Assembly (NCBI GenBank): GCA_019828545.1
Contig: JACVRA010000457.1
Coordinates: forward strand, 34,408-98,407
Length of the DNA stretch: 64,000 nucleotides
Direction: 5' to 3'
Source of the DNA: Paracamarosporium sp. OC-R06-R3
Taxonomy: Eukaryota; Ascomycota; Dothideomycetes; Pleosporales; Didymosphaeriaceae
Shown: positions 46,615-58,868 of the stretch, in pieces
How the letters are laid out: each line of letters starts with the position of its first letter
Position numbering within the stretch: the stretch's first letter is position 1
Position numbers and translations under genes: made by a program
Notes under the pieces: model-generated
Told to the model about the DNA's origin: nothing
What the model saw: only the letters and a program-made list of their open reading frames with translations
Databases searched by the model: none

Positions 46615-48919
46615 TCATCTGAGACCTCTCTCGCCCCTACCTCCGGTGTTCCTCTCTCGGCGCCGCCTGGTGTTCTCTACAGTAAGCGTCTCGTGATTGT
46701 TCTCCTCCTCTTCAAGCTCCCTGTCAATCATCTCCCTAACCTTCATAATCTGCTCCTCCGTAAGTCCCCTGGTGTTACACACCACGCTCGGTGCGCCCTC
46801 CAGATACCTCAAGTTCTCCAGCGCCTGCGTCACCAACTTATGGAGGTTGTCTTGCGTGTTGAGATTGTCATGTCGCTTCGTATTGTGTAGGTCAGGATAC
46901 AAGATCCCGCCTCCGTTATCTGCGCCCTGGAACGCCTGGATGTATGGGATGTGCGTAGGAAGCTCGTTATGCAACTCCGCACCGACGCAGACGGCTGTCT
47001 CGTGACACCAAGTGCGGGCTACGTTGCGGGGTGTGTACCCGCCTCCGCCGATGAGGAGGAGCGGGCGACCGTAGGACTTCACAGTCTCGACGCAGAAACC
47101 GTGGGCTTTGATGTTGAGGTTGAATCTTCCCAAACGATCTCCACCGAGCGAGTCGGCACCGGACTGGAGGACAATAGCCGTAGGATTGTATTTTTCGATG
47201 ACGGCTCCAGTGACAGTCTTGAATAGCCATTTGTACTGCTCGTCATCGATGCCGTCATCAATAGGGATATTGAGACTGTGTCCTTTGCCGCGGTTGGCAG
47301 CATCTGTGGGGCCCATTTCGTTGATGTTGCCAGTGCCAGGGAAGAAAGGGTAACCGTTCCTATCGATACCAAACTTGTGGTATGAGAGAGTGAAGACGCG
47401 GTCTGTGGACTCAAAGGCTGCCTCAACGCCATCTCCGTGGTGTACGTCTATATCGATGTAAAGCACGCGGGGGTGTTTAGTGAGGAGGAGTTGGATGGCC
47501 AAGACGATGTCGTTGATGTAGCAGAAGCCAGATGCCAGATTCTTCTTCGCGTGGTGCAAGCCACCGGACCAGTTAATGGCTATGTCGGACTGGTTGTTAA
47601 GTAAATTGTGTGCTGCACTCAGGGAAGCACCGCTGTAGATGGAGACATAATTCCAGAGGCCATCGAATACAGGACAGTCGTTGGATTCTCCGCCAAAACC
47701 GAAGGACAAATATGCAGGGTCGTCGGGTTTTGCGTTTTGAGGCGTGACTCTAGGGATCTGATTAGCAATGTTATGCAACCGGAAGAGGTTTTACATACTG
47801 ACTAAGAAAGGAAAGATACTCGCGGTCGTGGAATATCTCGAGCTCTTTCATAGTTGCCGGACGCGGCTCGTATAGGTCCATGGTGTACTCCAGGCCATAC
47901 GCCAAGACCAACTGCTTCGTCAAGGTCAAACGCCATGGCTTCATTGGGTGACTGCTTCCAAAATGGTGATACTCGACATGTGGGTTGTAATGAAACGATA
48001 CGTTGTATCCTTGCGGCTTCTCCATGCCATGTTGCTCAGCCTCGCGCCGAATGATCGCTTTCTTCTCTTCATCGGTAAGGGTCTTGAATACAGAGAAGTC
48101 CTCCTGGAAAGTTTCGTTGGGAGAAAGCCATTCTTGGACGATGTTGTTCGCATGGCCATTCACCGGTGCAGCGAAACCCTGACCACGCATCTTTTTCTTC
48201 AATCCCACCAGATCGACCTTAGACAGACCTTGAGGAGCTCCTTGAGCAATCCAACGACGTACGTCACCTTCTACGGAAGGTACAAATGGATTAGAGAAAG
48301 AATGTGGTTTGGATTCCTCAACAATACGTGCCGACCAAAGGTCTTGGATACGAGCGTTGGGAGCGCCAAGTGGGTACAACTGTTGAACTTCCTTCTACAT
48401 AAATGTCAGCAAAGGAGATACCAAAGATGTCTAGGACCAAGTCAAAAGTTTTGGTAAGGCAAGCCTTCGCATTACCTACATCGTGACAACACAATGTACC
48501 AAAACTCTTGAGGCGGCGTTGTAGAGACATACCTTCCTAGTAGGGAGACCGGTATAATGGATTGAGTCTAAAGTCTGGCCTGTGAGCCGTCCTGATGTCT
48601 GTCCTGATGCGTGTGTAGCTTGGGCGCGTGCTGCGTGAGCATCTGCCTGTGTCCTGGTATTTTCGACTGGCGCTCTCGAGCGGCCGCCAACCTGGGTTAA
48701 GTTGCCTCTCAAGCTTGTCTGTGCCTGCTCGTACTCTTTCTGGAATTCTCGGTCTACGTTACTATCAGTGTAAAGATCGCCGTCTTCGTCCTCAGGTTCG
48801 TCAAAGGAAGAGGAAGAGACGCTAGTACCCTCGTCGTCCTCCGAGTGGCCATTGGACGGTTTGGCGAGCTTTGCACGTGAGAGCGCATTAGCCCGAGGCT
48901 TGTACCCTTTTGGTGGCAT
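46615..48919 (-). CDS. HOS2: Class I histone deacetylase, Hos2/HosA type, with long N-terminal extension
   Basis: Exons are 48919-48533, 48394-47799 and 47749-46615, giving 705 residues; introns are 138 bp (GTATGT...TAG) and 49 bp (GTATGT, CTAAT, TAG). The deacetylase core starts about residue 253 with MEKPQGYNVSFHYNPHVEYHH and includes HHAKKNLASGFCYINDI, YIDIDVHHGDGVE and GGGGYTPRNVARTW, which hold the active-site His pair, zinc-binding Asp/His and catalytic Tyr. Hos2 is the deacetylase of the Set3 complex. The first 250 residues, rich in Ser, Asp and Glu and then including an unfamiliar segment (GDVRRWIAQGAPQGL), are not part of normal Hos2 proteins of about 450-500 residues. Either a fusion, an extended isoform, or an internal start at residue 253 would explain this. 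Confidence 0.9.
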
Positions 48920-49261
48920 CTGTCTTGGGTCAGCAACAGCAGCGTGCTCTCCGCAATCAACTTACCTTGCGCGTAGTAACGACTGCTGGTTATACGGAAC
49001 GAGGTCGCTATAGAATATATTTGAGTGAAGGTTGTGTGTGGAAAGGTTTTGAAAGTCAGTGAAAATTTCAAGCTTGAGGGCCAAAGTGCAAACGGTGCTC
49101 CTGCCTTCACCTGCGCTCTCACGACTTCCCACCCACCTTTTCATCAACACCTCATCAGAATCCATCAATATTTTAACCTGCATCGCCCAAACGCAAACCG
49201 AACACTCTAATAAGCTCGTGAAATACACGCCTTACGCCCGCATCGCCCGTATAGAGCCAGC
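48920..49261. promoter_or_regulatory. Divergent promoter of deacetylase and ING/PHD genes
   Basis: Only 342 bp separate the two start codons on opposite strands. Both products are chromatin modifiers, so shared control is plausible, but no specific site was recognised. Confidence 0.5.
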
Positions 49262-50598
49262 ATGGCGTCCGCAGAAGACGCGGCGACGGTCCTCGAGCAG
49301 TTCATTCACGATGGTAAGCAAACTTTTCTACAGTCACCTACGCATGCTGACACGAAAAACACGTAGTCGCGAATCTGCCGGCGGAGATAACGCATCTGTT
49401 TGAAGAAGTGCAGGCGAAAGACGAGCTGATCCAAGAGGCGCGACGGACTATCGCCAGCCGCGACAACAGCCTCCAAAAGTTCATCAAGCTCAATGGCAGC
49501 CTGGTGCAGAACCCCAAAGAGGAACCGTATTCAAAGCTTATAGTAGAACAATATGAGCGCTCACAAATTTTACAAGAAGAAAAGATCGGGCTGGTCGAAA
49601 AAGCCGCTGCCTTGGTACGTGCCTTGTATTACGGTTTTTTCACACTCGCTCACGTTCCGTAGCTGGACCGGCACGTCAAGCGACTAGACGTCAAGTTGCG
49701 TGGCCTGCAGGATGATGGCTCTATTCCCACAGACCCCCAGCTGCCCTCGTTGCTGAGGGAGTCTTCTGGTAACATGGTACCCCCTTCCTCACTGAGCACC
49801 ACTGGCGCAAACACACCGCTACAAAGTGTGTCGGGCAACCAAGGCCCCGGTGGTGCAAACCTAGCGCACGCAGCCATTGCCCGGATTGCAAATGCCACGA
49901 ATCTCAATCCCAGGATGAACCCAAATCTACAAAACATGACGCAACAAGCGCTGTTGAACCAACAAAGACTTAGTAACCAGCAAAGCGCTGCCCAGGCAAC
50001 AGCGCGACAAGAACGCGAGATGTCTGTCAGTAGTGATACTAAACGACGGCGACCGAATCTGAACACGGGACCGCTGCCAGGACCACCGTCGTCCTTGGGA
50101 AGAGCATCTTCGATGGGACCAGGAACGCCCAAGCCTTCAACGCCAGGATCACGCGCAGGCAGCGTAGGGCCCAGCAGGTCGCACCAGAAGCACCCACTCA
50201 TGGTCAAGAAGGCAAAACCACAGCAACCACTGCGCAAAGCGGCGCTTACGGCCAAGTCAGGGAGCAACAAGAAGCGTCGCAAAGGCGGGTCGCGGGCGTC
50301 GCCATCTACCACGGCTGACGACGAGAGCGTGGCCAGCGAGGCGGGGACTGAAGACGAGGAGATGTCTGGCATGGGCAATGGCGAAGGGGATGACGAAGAT
50401 GAGACGGACAACACCAAGTACTGCACATGCCAGAGGGTTAGCTTTGGCGACATGGTGGCGTGCGACAACGACAACTGCAAGCATCAATGGTTCCACTGGG
50501 AATGCGTGGGGATCAAGGAGGAACCGGTGGGCGACTGGCTGTGTCCGGAGTGCTCGAAGCTGCCAAGCAACAAGATCAAGCGGGCACCACGAGCATAA
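49262..50598 (+). CDS. ING-family PHD-finger chromatin protein (Yng2/Pho23-like)
   Basis: Exons are 49262-49313, 49367-49614 and 49663-50598, giving 411 residues; introns are 53 bp (GTAAGC...TAG) and 48 bp (GTACGT...TAG). The N-terminal ING helical region is [22 protein letters not shown]...SLVQNPKEE and LDRHVKRLD. The middle is Gln/Ser/Pro-rich and basic ([20 protein letters not shown]). The PHD finger near the end is [16 protein letters not shown]...WFHWECVGI and GDWLCPEC, the type that binds H3K4me3. Family members are subunits of NuA4-type acetyltransferase or of Rpd3L deacetylase complexes. Which complex is not decided by sequence alone. Confidence 0.92.
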
Positions 50599-51465
50599 TC
50601 GATAGGAGAAAAGAGTGTATCTGGAGAGTGCACGGACGCAGCATCCGGCATGTGTGGCGGGGGCTACGGAAGGGGCGCAACTGACGGCGCGTGGGCGTTG
50701 GGGTTGGGATGGACGGGTCGGGGTTGAGCTTCACGATACCATGCCATATACCGTGTAATACTACCTACTATACTGGGTGAAATTGCGACCATGTGCATAA
50801 GGGCGAATCTCCACATGTTACTGGGGCAATGACGAGGCCCGGCCCAGGCCTCGACTGCGGCGGCCCAGCAAGGCCCGCAATCTCCTGGGAGGATTGCGGT
50901 GTGTGGTGGATGGCAGACGCCCGTCCCGCAGCATGCACCTCTTTCAAAAGGGCGGCCAGGTGCCACAGCAGGCGCATCGACGGGTGAGACACGGGGAGAG
51001 ATGCAAGTGTTCGCGCGACGATGCGCAGCGGCGGCAGGGTCCCACGTGAATAGAGTTGGCGCGGTCGCGGGCAAGGCGAGCGGATGCGCCGTCGACCGTC
51101 CGGGCCCTGGCCGCCCATCCAACCAGGCGGCTTAGCGCTGCCAGCGAGCAACCCGCGCGGCCAAGCGGCTGTGAAAGGGGCATACCGACATTTGGAGGCT
51201 CGGGGGCCTTTATCTCGTCGCTGCTGCCGCTGCTCCCCCAGGCGTCTGCGCGCGACGAGCCCGGTTCCAGTTCTTTGTTTGCTGCTGCCTCGCGCCCCCC
51301 CCGCAGCTGCCGCATCCGCTCGTTGCCCGTTTCGACGCTCCCGGCCTGCCCTCCACGTTTCACGACGGCCTTGACGGCAGCCACCGACACCTTCGCATGG
51401 CCCGCTGAGGAGCTGACGCCCGCCTCCGAGACGCACCGCATCGCCCCCAGCGCCCTCGCCACACC
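50599..51465. other. GC-rich leader and promoter of the SPA2 gene
   Basis: This 867-bp region is markedly GC-rich and pyrimidine-biased, with long shadow frames on both strands that have Arg/Ala/Pro composition. It most likely holds the SPA2 promoter and 5' UTR. Confidence 0.5.
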
Positions 51466-54340
51466 ATGAACGGCCGCAATGGCACCCTCTCGCCTGTCTC
51501 GACCGACAGCACCGAGTGGTCGCCCATCGGCCGCTACCAGAGCCTCGACAACCCATACTCGCCCTCCCTGCCCGCCTCCAGAAACGGCGTGACCCCGCCC
51601 GCCAGCGTCCACAGCAACGCCGATGGCCGCATGTCTGGAGCCATGGCCCGCAACGGCAACCCCTCGCCGCCGAGCTCCGTGGGGCGCTCCAGTGACGGCA
51701 CCGGCCTGTACGCCCAGAGCCTAGGCGACCCGGCCATGAGCAGCCGCAAGATGATGGCACTCGAGGACACACTGGCCGAGCACTACCGCGTGCTGAAAGC
51801 CTACCTGGCCCCCTACTTGAACGACGAGAAGGGGAATCCGCGCCCGAGCAGGGCCAAGGACAAGCTCACCCGCCTATCCGCAGTCCAGTTCCAAGAGCTC
51901 AGCACCGACGTATACGATGAGTCGATCCGCCGCGAGTTGGACCGCAAGCGCGGCGGACCAGGCGCTCCGGGCAACGAGACGCCCAAGTTCCTCCTGCCCA
52001 AGAACAACTTCCATCCGAAGCGCAACCAGGCGCGACAGAAGTTGTCGACGCTTCCCCTTGAGCGCTTCCGTCAGCTTGCCACCGATGTATTCTACGAGCT
52101 CGAAAGAAGGTCGCCGCGCTTTGCGGGAGGGGACATCCCCAGGGGATCCAGTCCGGCCGGTAGCATGGCCAGCAGAACCAGCAGAGGGCCGCCTAGTCGC
52201 GTGGGTACCCCTAACAGCATGAGTGGAGGCCCGCGTGGTGCTCGCCCTCCGCCTGGTGCGTATCGCAACGGCCCCCCGCCGCCAGGTATGATGCCAGGAC
52301 CGCCCGGTGCGCTACGTCCAGGCTCGCAGCCCAATGACCTGGGACGCCCGCTTCCCAAGACGTTTCAGCAGAACACGATTGTCCCCAACAAGGGGACCAT
52401 GGTTGAGGACGACGACGACAGCGGCGCAGATGACGATGATGCTTTCAACTTGGAGGGTGCTGCGGCCCGGCGGCAGACCAACAAGAGCGCGAAGAGCATG
52501 GGCGAGGCACAGGAGAAGATGATATCGGACCTGGAAAATCAACTATCAGAGTTACAAGGCAAAGTTGGCACACTGGAGGGTTCATTGCGGGACAAGGACG
52601 CGGAACTCCAGAAAGCCAAAGATGCAGACAGCATGCGCGACAGCAATGCGGCCTCAGAGCGTGCAGAATGGGATGATTTGCGCTATTCTTTGGAAGAGAA
52701 GGTCGAGAAAGCCGAAAACTTGAACACCACTCTACGTTCAGAAATTGACCGCTTGCGAGTTGAAAACGCAGATACGGAGCGCAACTTGCGCGCTCAAATT
52801 GCAGACCTCGAAGCGAACCCGCCCCAAAAGCCCTACGATAGTGACGATGACGAATGGAAACAACGCTGCGAAGATCTGGAGCGTGAACTCAGCGAACAGC
52901 AACAAATATCTGAGGAGGTCCGCCGGGATGCGCAGATGTTCTTGCAAGAGATGCGGGAACTGTCATCACGAAGCGATGCAGCCGTCGAGAAGGAGGAGCG
53001 TCTTACCCACCAGGTCTCATCGCTGGAGTCCGAAGTCAAAGAATGGAAGTCCCGCTACGCTCGCGCGAAGACGCAGCTCCGGAGCTTGAAAGCATCATCC
53101 ATCGGCCTCGCCTCGCTAGCATCTCCCGATATCAGCAACTATACGCGCGATGCTACTCTCAGCACACCGGATGGCGCTGTCAAGGACGTGCACGTCACCA
53201 ATTTCCAACTTGGCATAGACGAGCTGCTCCAGGTGGCACGCAGGTCGGATCCTGAGCAGGTGCTCGAGAGCATGAGGCATGTGGTGAAGTGTGTGCGAGC
53301 CATCACCGGCGACATTGACAACACTTCCCTTTCGCAACTGCAGTCTCCGACCAGTAGTGTAAATGGGGATGTTATGAATCCTGAAAAGCAACAAGCGAAA
53401 CTCAAGTCTCGTGTCAGCGCCACCGCAAACAATCTCATCACTGCAAGCAAGAACCACGCATCGTCGGGTGGTCTCTCACCCGTGAGCTTGTTAGATGCTG
53501 CCGCTAGTCATCTCTCCACTGCAGTTGTTGAGTTGGTCAAACATGTCAAGGTCCGACCGACACCCGAGGACGAGCTCGACCAGGACGAGGAGGATGACAG
53601 ACCAATGCCTCTGCAACCGAACAGCGCATCTGCCTACAATACATATGCCCCCAATAGCACAAATGGCAACCCTGTTGGACTTGGACTTGGCCACCAGCGC
53701 CAACGCAGCAAAGGTGGCAGCAGCGAATCTACGAGATACAGCGCGTACAGTTCACCATACAGCGGCTATGACCGGCAAAGCATTGGAGCAAACGGGTTGG
53801 GTTTTGAGAGGGATCAAGGCATGACCGAGTTTAAGGTATACTAACCTGCCCCATGCGCTCACGCTGGCAAAACAATCTTACTGGATTGTAGAACTACCTC
53901 GAAGATCAGACCGCTCTTCTTGTCCAAAGCATCCAGCCCTTGGTCAATCTGATTCGCTCTAACCCTGTTTCGACCCCCGCCGATGAACAGCAGATCGAGG
54001 ACTACATTCAAGACATCTCGCGTGCGGTACAAGATACAGGCAATCGCACTTATGATGCTGTGAAGGAGCTTTCTAGTCCTGCGTTAAAGAAACATGCTGT
54101 GCCTATTGTTGAGGTGCTTGAAAACTGCAGACAGGACATGCTGGCAATGGACATCGGCGCAGGCGGACGAGAAAGGATACCGCCGCTGGCTTTCAAGACT
54201 GCTCGAGCTCTGAAGGTATGTTGATTCCGCGCCCGTTCAAATTCATTAGGCTAATTTCGTTGCAGGAGCTTGTACTTCGCGTCGACCGCATAGAGACGGG
54301 CGAACTCACTGTCGATCAAACGCTTAAGAGCGATATTTAA
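51466..54340 (+). CDS. SPA2: Polarisome scaffold protein Spa2
   Basis: Exons are 51466-53835, 53892-54215 and 54266-54340, giving 922 residues; introns are 56 bp (GTATAC with CTAAC, TAG) and 50 bp (GTATGT...CAG). Two Spa2 homology repeats lie at about 100-230: LEDTLAEHYRVLKAYLAPYL...KLTRLSAVQFQELSTDVYDE and NQARQKLSTLPLERFRQLATDVFYELERR. A Pro/Gly-rich linker and an acidic stretch (EDDDDSGADDDDA) follow, then a long coiled coil (EKMISDLENQLSELQGKVG) and a helical C-terminal domain (VDRIETGELTVDQ). Spa2 gathers polarity and MAP-kinase factors at the hyphal tip. The protein is cytoplasmic at growth sites. The gene appears intact. Confidence 0.93.
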
Positions 54341-55320
54341 TTTCTTGCGCCTAGTCCCGCGCCCCGTATCCCAGTACACGCTTCTTCTGTTTCCATCCCC
54401 CGGGCTCCGCTTCAAGGCCCTTCTCCCTTTATCCCGCATGAACGTTCTTCATGCGACTTCGGCACGGCGTTGGGGCACTATCACATAATCCGCACTGCTA
54501 AGCTACGTGGTGCGCTATTGGATACCAAAACGGACACTACCACATCATCATTTGACGCTGCTATGCATTGTACCGCTACTTATATTTAGTGTCTTGTACG
54601 GTATTTGGATTTTCCTTCTTCTCTGCCTCTGTTCTGTTTGGATTCACGCGTCATCGAGTATTGGATTCTGTGGATTAAACGCTATATACCATGTTTTGGA
54701 CAATTGATAGGGCTGCGGTGGAGGATGGGGTATGCGGGATGTTTGAATGAGGGGGTGAGGGGGTGAGGGGATAATGGGGGATTTGCCTGGTGGGGACGGT
54801 CGTGGCGTGTGTATGGAGCAATTGATGAGGAATATATTATTGTCGAAAGTCTGAGGTGTGATGTTGAGCTCGAGCAATTGCAGTTGATACTCATGTGTAG
54901 ACTTAATGTGAGAGCATTGTGGCCATGTCTTCTACCTTGATTTATCCTCGTCTACAGGACGTTGGGCGGTGAGGGCTATACTTGGCTTGGAAATCGCACT
55001 ACGGGCACACTAGCCACGCGTCTCCCAAGGCTTACTAGACTATCCGGTGACGAAGCGCTACCAGGCCGCGCTCAGCGGCTAACAATAATAATTCCATGGG
55101 TCTGTTGCGGCATTCTCCACGCGAAGCGCGCTCTCTGACGTCACGCTAAAATCATCACACGCTCGTTTCACCAGCCACATATCCAAGCGCAACGCCTACG
55201 CTACCGTCACCGGAAGCCCCACCTGAAGCCTCACGTCAATTGCGACTCACCTGCTCCCACTGTATCTACCAAAGCGCAGCAAAAGAGTTGGAACCCTTAA
55301 TTGGACAAGAGTCGGAAGTC
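54341..55320. other. Intergenic region with a G-rich tract
   Basis: The 980 bp hold the SPA2 3' flank, a potential G-quadruplex at 54751-54780 and the promoter of the GH43-like gene. No other feature was supported. Confidence 0.5.
54751..54780 (+). other. Potential G-quadruplex
   Basis: Four G runs of four or five are separated by TGA, TGA and ATAAT, meeting the usual G4 pattern on the plus strand. Confidence 0.6.
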
Positions 55321-56685
55321 ATGGCGTACCCAGATCAACATGTTCCTGGACAGCAGGCCCACATGCATCAGCCGGCGTATAACGACCACATCTTGACCAT
55401 CACGGATAGAACGTGTCCGGATCCGTATGTCATCTGGGATAAGGGCACGTTCTACATGACATTTACGGTTGGCGACCGCATAGAGATTTGGGCTGCGGAT
55501 TCGCTATTCGAATTCGAGAAGAGAGCGAAGAAGCAAACGGTCTGGTAAGTGGTGCGACGCATGGGACATGCGAACCCGAAGTAGATGTAATTCCCTCGTA
55601 AATAAAAAAGTGAGATGCGCTGCAGCAGTGTACTGATCCGCACGTCCAGGCGTCCACCCCCGGGCAAGGAATACTCCGGCGACCTCTGGGCTCCAGAATT
55701 GCACTCCCTGCATGGCCGGTGGTATGTCTACTTCGCGGGGGATGACCCCAAGCACGGCAACAAGTCGCACCGCATGTTCGTGGTCGCGGGGCCGCCCGCA
55801 GACCACGACCCGATGGACGCGTCCAAGTGGGAATTCGCGGGGCCCCTGGAAGGCATGCCCAAGGACCAGTGGGCCATCGACGGCACCGTCATCTCGCTGC
55901 ATGGCGGCCTCTGCTTTGTGTATTCTGGCTGGCCGCTCGGCAAGGGCACCGATGAGAGCACGCAGGAGATTTACATCATCGAGATGGTGAGCCCCACGCA
56001 GTGTCAGGGGCATCCTGTGCGCATTAGCACGCCGGATAATCCATGGGAGTATAGTGGGAAGAGCGGGATTAATGAGGGCCCGCAGTTCTTGTGCTCGCCG
56101 GATGGGAGGTGGGCGGGGATCGTGTACTCGTGTGCTGGAAGCTGGTATGCACCTCCCTACCAAGAAAATCCGCACACGAAAACATCCATTGACACGTAAA
56201 TCAGGACCCACGAATACAAAATGAACATCCTCCACTTCACAGGCGGACACCCTCTTTCCCCCCAATCCTGGCATAAGTCCGCTTTCCCCCTCATCCAGGC
56301 TGCACGCGACGACACGCCGCCCTACGGCCCTGGCCACGGCAACTTCGTCTCCGTCAACGGCCCCGGCGGCCCGGAAGTCTGGGGCGTGTTCCACGCCACG
56401 GATGGCAAAACGGGCTGGGACGGCAGAAAAGCGAGGATCATGCGCGTGGGGTGGGGCCCGCAGGGTCCGTTCATGGGCAACGGTTACTGCGGGAGGTGTT
56501 GCAGCGATGTGAATCATTTCTTGTATGGGTGCGATGGGGGTGCGTGTGGGGGGAAGGGGCATTCGGGGGGACAGGGTGGGCTTGTGGCGCCCGGGGGAGG
56601 GTTCGGCGTTGAGGATGATTTGAAGAGGGAGGCGAAGGAGTTGTTGGGGAAGGGGAAGAAGGCTTTGGGCAAGATTTTTAAGTGA
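55321..56685 (+). CDS. Glycoside hydrolase family 43-like protein
   Basis: Exons are 55321-55544, 55650-56144 and 56205-56685, giving 399 residues; introns are 105 bp (GTAAGT...CAG) and 60 bp (GTATGC...CAG). The GH43 five-blade propeller markers are present: TCPDPYVIWD with the general base Asp34, GDLWAPELHSLHGRWYVYF, WAIDGTVI with the pKa-modulating Asp152, and NEGPQFL with the general acid Glu217. There is no signal peptide, unlike most arabinan/xylan-degrading GH43 enzymes. The C-terminus is unusual: a Cys/Gly cluster (GYCGRCCSDVNHFLYGCDGG), a glycine-rich stretch and a basic end (KKALGKIFK). Substrate and location are unclear. A different start at 55240 would only add 27 residues, without a signal. 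Confidence 0.85.
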
Positions 56686-57204
56686 GGGGAGGTGTATGTG
56701 GATATTGAATCGGGTGGGTGCTGGGCGTGGTGTGGGATCCGGCGGGTCGGATCCAGGCTCCAGAGTGGAGCTACTCACTGAATGCTGCACCGTTACTAAC
56801 CTACATGTTTATATGGTTCCGCTCGTCGACAGTCCCCTTTGGAGTCATTGTAAATGTATGGTTTGCGTGGATATTGAATGGGTGGAAGGTGGGCGTCATG
56901 TTGAATCTGCGGTTGCTGCACGCTCGATTTTTGACATGTAGGAATGCTACTTGCGTTTAAAGCTATCTCTTTCGAAATACTGACCGGTTATGAAAGTGTA
57001 AAAAGCGAGCTAGGTGTCCTCCCTTGTGTGCGAAAAAAGCATTTATTGCTATTTTGACTGTATTGACCATCAATAGTAGATATAGGGTTCGAGAAAAAGG
57101 ACTCCGAGTTTGCACCATAGCCGGGTGTTGGGCAAGGCGAGTTGAGGAAACTGTTTCGAACTCATATGGTTTAGTGCAGATGACATCGTAAAAGAAGAAC
57201 TCTA
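56686..57204. other. Intergenic region between convergent genes
   Basis: The 519 bp hold 3' flanks. A short direct repeat with the core GTGGATATTGAAT occurs near 56698 and 56868. Confidence 0.45.
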
Positions 57205-58868
57205 CTACCGATTCCTGGATAATGGTATTGCTTCTTCTGGATAAGCTCCAGGCGTGGATGTTTTCTCTTCGCTTGAAGAGAAGTCATTGAAATCTTGCAG
57301 GGCAACTTCCGGCCAAATGTCATGGGATAATGCATCTCTGACAGCTTGATGAAACACGGCATACCAAGACTGACAAGAGAGCTCGATCACACACCATTCA
57401 TGAACCCTAAAGAGTGTCAAAAGGATGTTATCGACGTCTATTTCTGTTTTAGCACTTACCGATCATAAATCTCTCGAATGCATCTTAATAAATATGCTGC
57501 TTTAAACTCACAAGTTGCCAACGGTGATGAGTCCTCTAAGCAAAACTCGATTGCTGCACGGAAATCTGCCGATCCAGAAGTGTGCAGGATCTCCATGAGA
57601 ATTTCCTTTTTGTGCATTGCTTTCCACTCTCCATTGATCCATTTCTCAAAAGTTGCGTCATCATCGTTGCCAAAGCGGACATGAGTGCCAAGCGTAATCT
57701 GAGCCAATATCAACCCTAGGTTCCTGAGCTGTGATCTTTCGTGAAAACAGCAGACTCGTCCATGTCTTCCAGATGTAAACATCTGCATGGCGGATGCGTC
57801 TTCTGTGATGACAGCTTTCTCAAATTGTAGACCGCAGCAGCATAGACTCTTAATCCATTCTGTATCCCACAAAAGTAGACCCCAATGGAGGATTCCATTA
57901 ACGAGGCGAGCGCGATCTTCTTTCCAGGATTTCTGCTCCAACACGCTACACAACAATTCCTTTTGGAAGAGGTCACTCAGAGGGCGCGTCCTTCTTATAC
58001 GGGCTGAATAGGTTGAGCGGTTGTGACTTGCTTTTTGGCGATGCTCTTCAATAATTGTTTTCCATTCTGGGGAATCTTGTTCGTGTGTCATGCTACAGCC
58101 TACACAAATTCTCTCCTCTACCTTAGTGTCGCTTTCTGTTGTGTACCACAGCACGTTGATGTCGAGGCGCGTCAACTCACGCCAATTCTGCACCGTCATG
58201 TCTTTTGCCGGAGGTGGAAGAGCCAAAGCCCAGTCGCTGCTCTGTGGAATATTTTTGCACTCGTCATATAGTGTACTCGCTATCTCTTTCAGATTGGTGA
58301 CGAATTTTTCTACATCGATCACTTTTTCCACATCCTTAGTGGACGCGATGATTGATTCGTCCGCCGTACGATTTTTCAACTCTTCTAATGACCATGTTTC
58401 GAGTCCATCGACAATCTTTTCAAGCGCATTTATCCATTTTTCGAGCTTTTCATTTTTGTAGAGTACGTACTGTAGCTTTAGAGCGACGTTGGCCGTATCA
58501 CGTTTCAACCGGAGCGCAAGCTTTTGTTCGTAATAAGCTTTGCGAATCTCTTTCCAAAATCTCTTGCTATCGGACGGTAGGAGGTTTGCTCTTTTATCGA
58601 GAGCTTTCTCGGCTTGTGACCTCAATTGCTCTAGCTTGTGCCTTGTATTCTCTGCTAGGGATTGCTGAGTTCCATTGTCGAAATCCTTCCACTTGTTGTC
58701 CCATTTCTGTAGCTTTGTCATACAATTGGCGTATCGCAATCGATATGAAAGTATTCCAGATTCGTAATTGCGGTGGTTATCGACGGCTTTTGCAATAGTA
58801 GGTGTGGTGCTGAACACTAGGCCGAGTACCCCAAAACTGAAACCAAACGGACCGATGACTTCGGCCAT
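57205..58868 (-). CDS. HeLo-like/DUF7580-like fungal protein, possible cell-death or recognition factor
   Basis: Exons are 58868-57460 and 57406-57205, giving 536 residues; the 53-bp intron has GTAAGT and TAG. The N-terminus (MAEVIGPFGFSFGVLGLVFS...) with a following YESGILSYRLRYANCMTKLQKW segment looks like the helical HeLo-type domain of HET-S and related proteins. A helical middle with EKLEKWINALEKIVDGLETW follows. The C-terminal third fits the DUF7580 pattern: LGLILAQITLGTHVRF, AAIEFCLEDSSPLATCEFKAAYLLRC. Both assignments come from pattern memory and are inference. HeLo domains form pores in cell death after heterokaryon incompatibility. The gene is divergent from a kinase gene 407 bp away. 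Confidence 0.68.

Noticed and set aside
51056..51469. An upstream frame whose stop overlaps the SPA2 ATG
   Set aside because: It begins with TTG, not ATG, and has shadow-type composition, so it is not proposed as a regulatory uORF.
50768..51772. A 334-codon minus-strand frame
   Set aside because: It overlaps the SPA2 start on the opposite strand and has Arg/Gly/Ala-rich composition typical of GC-rich shadow frames.
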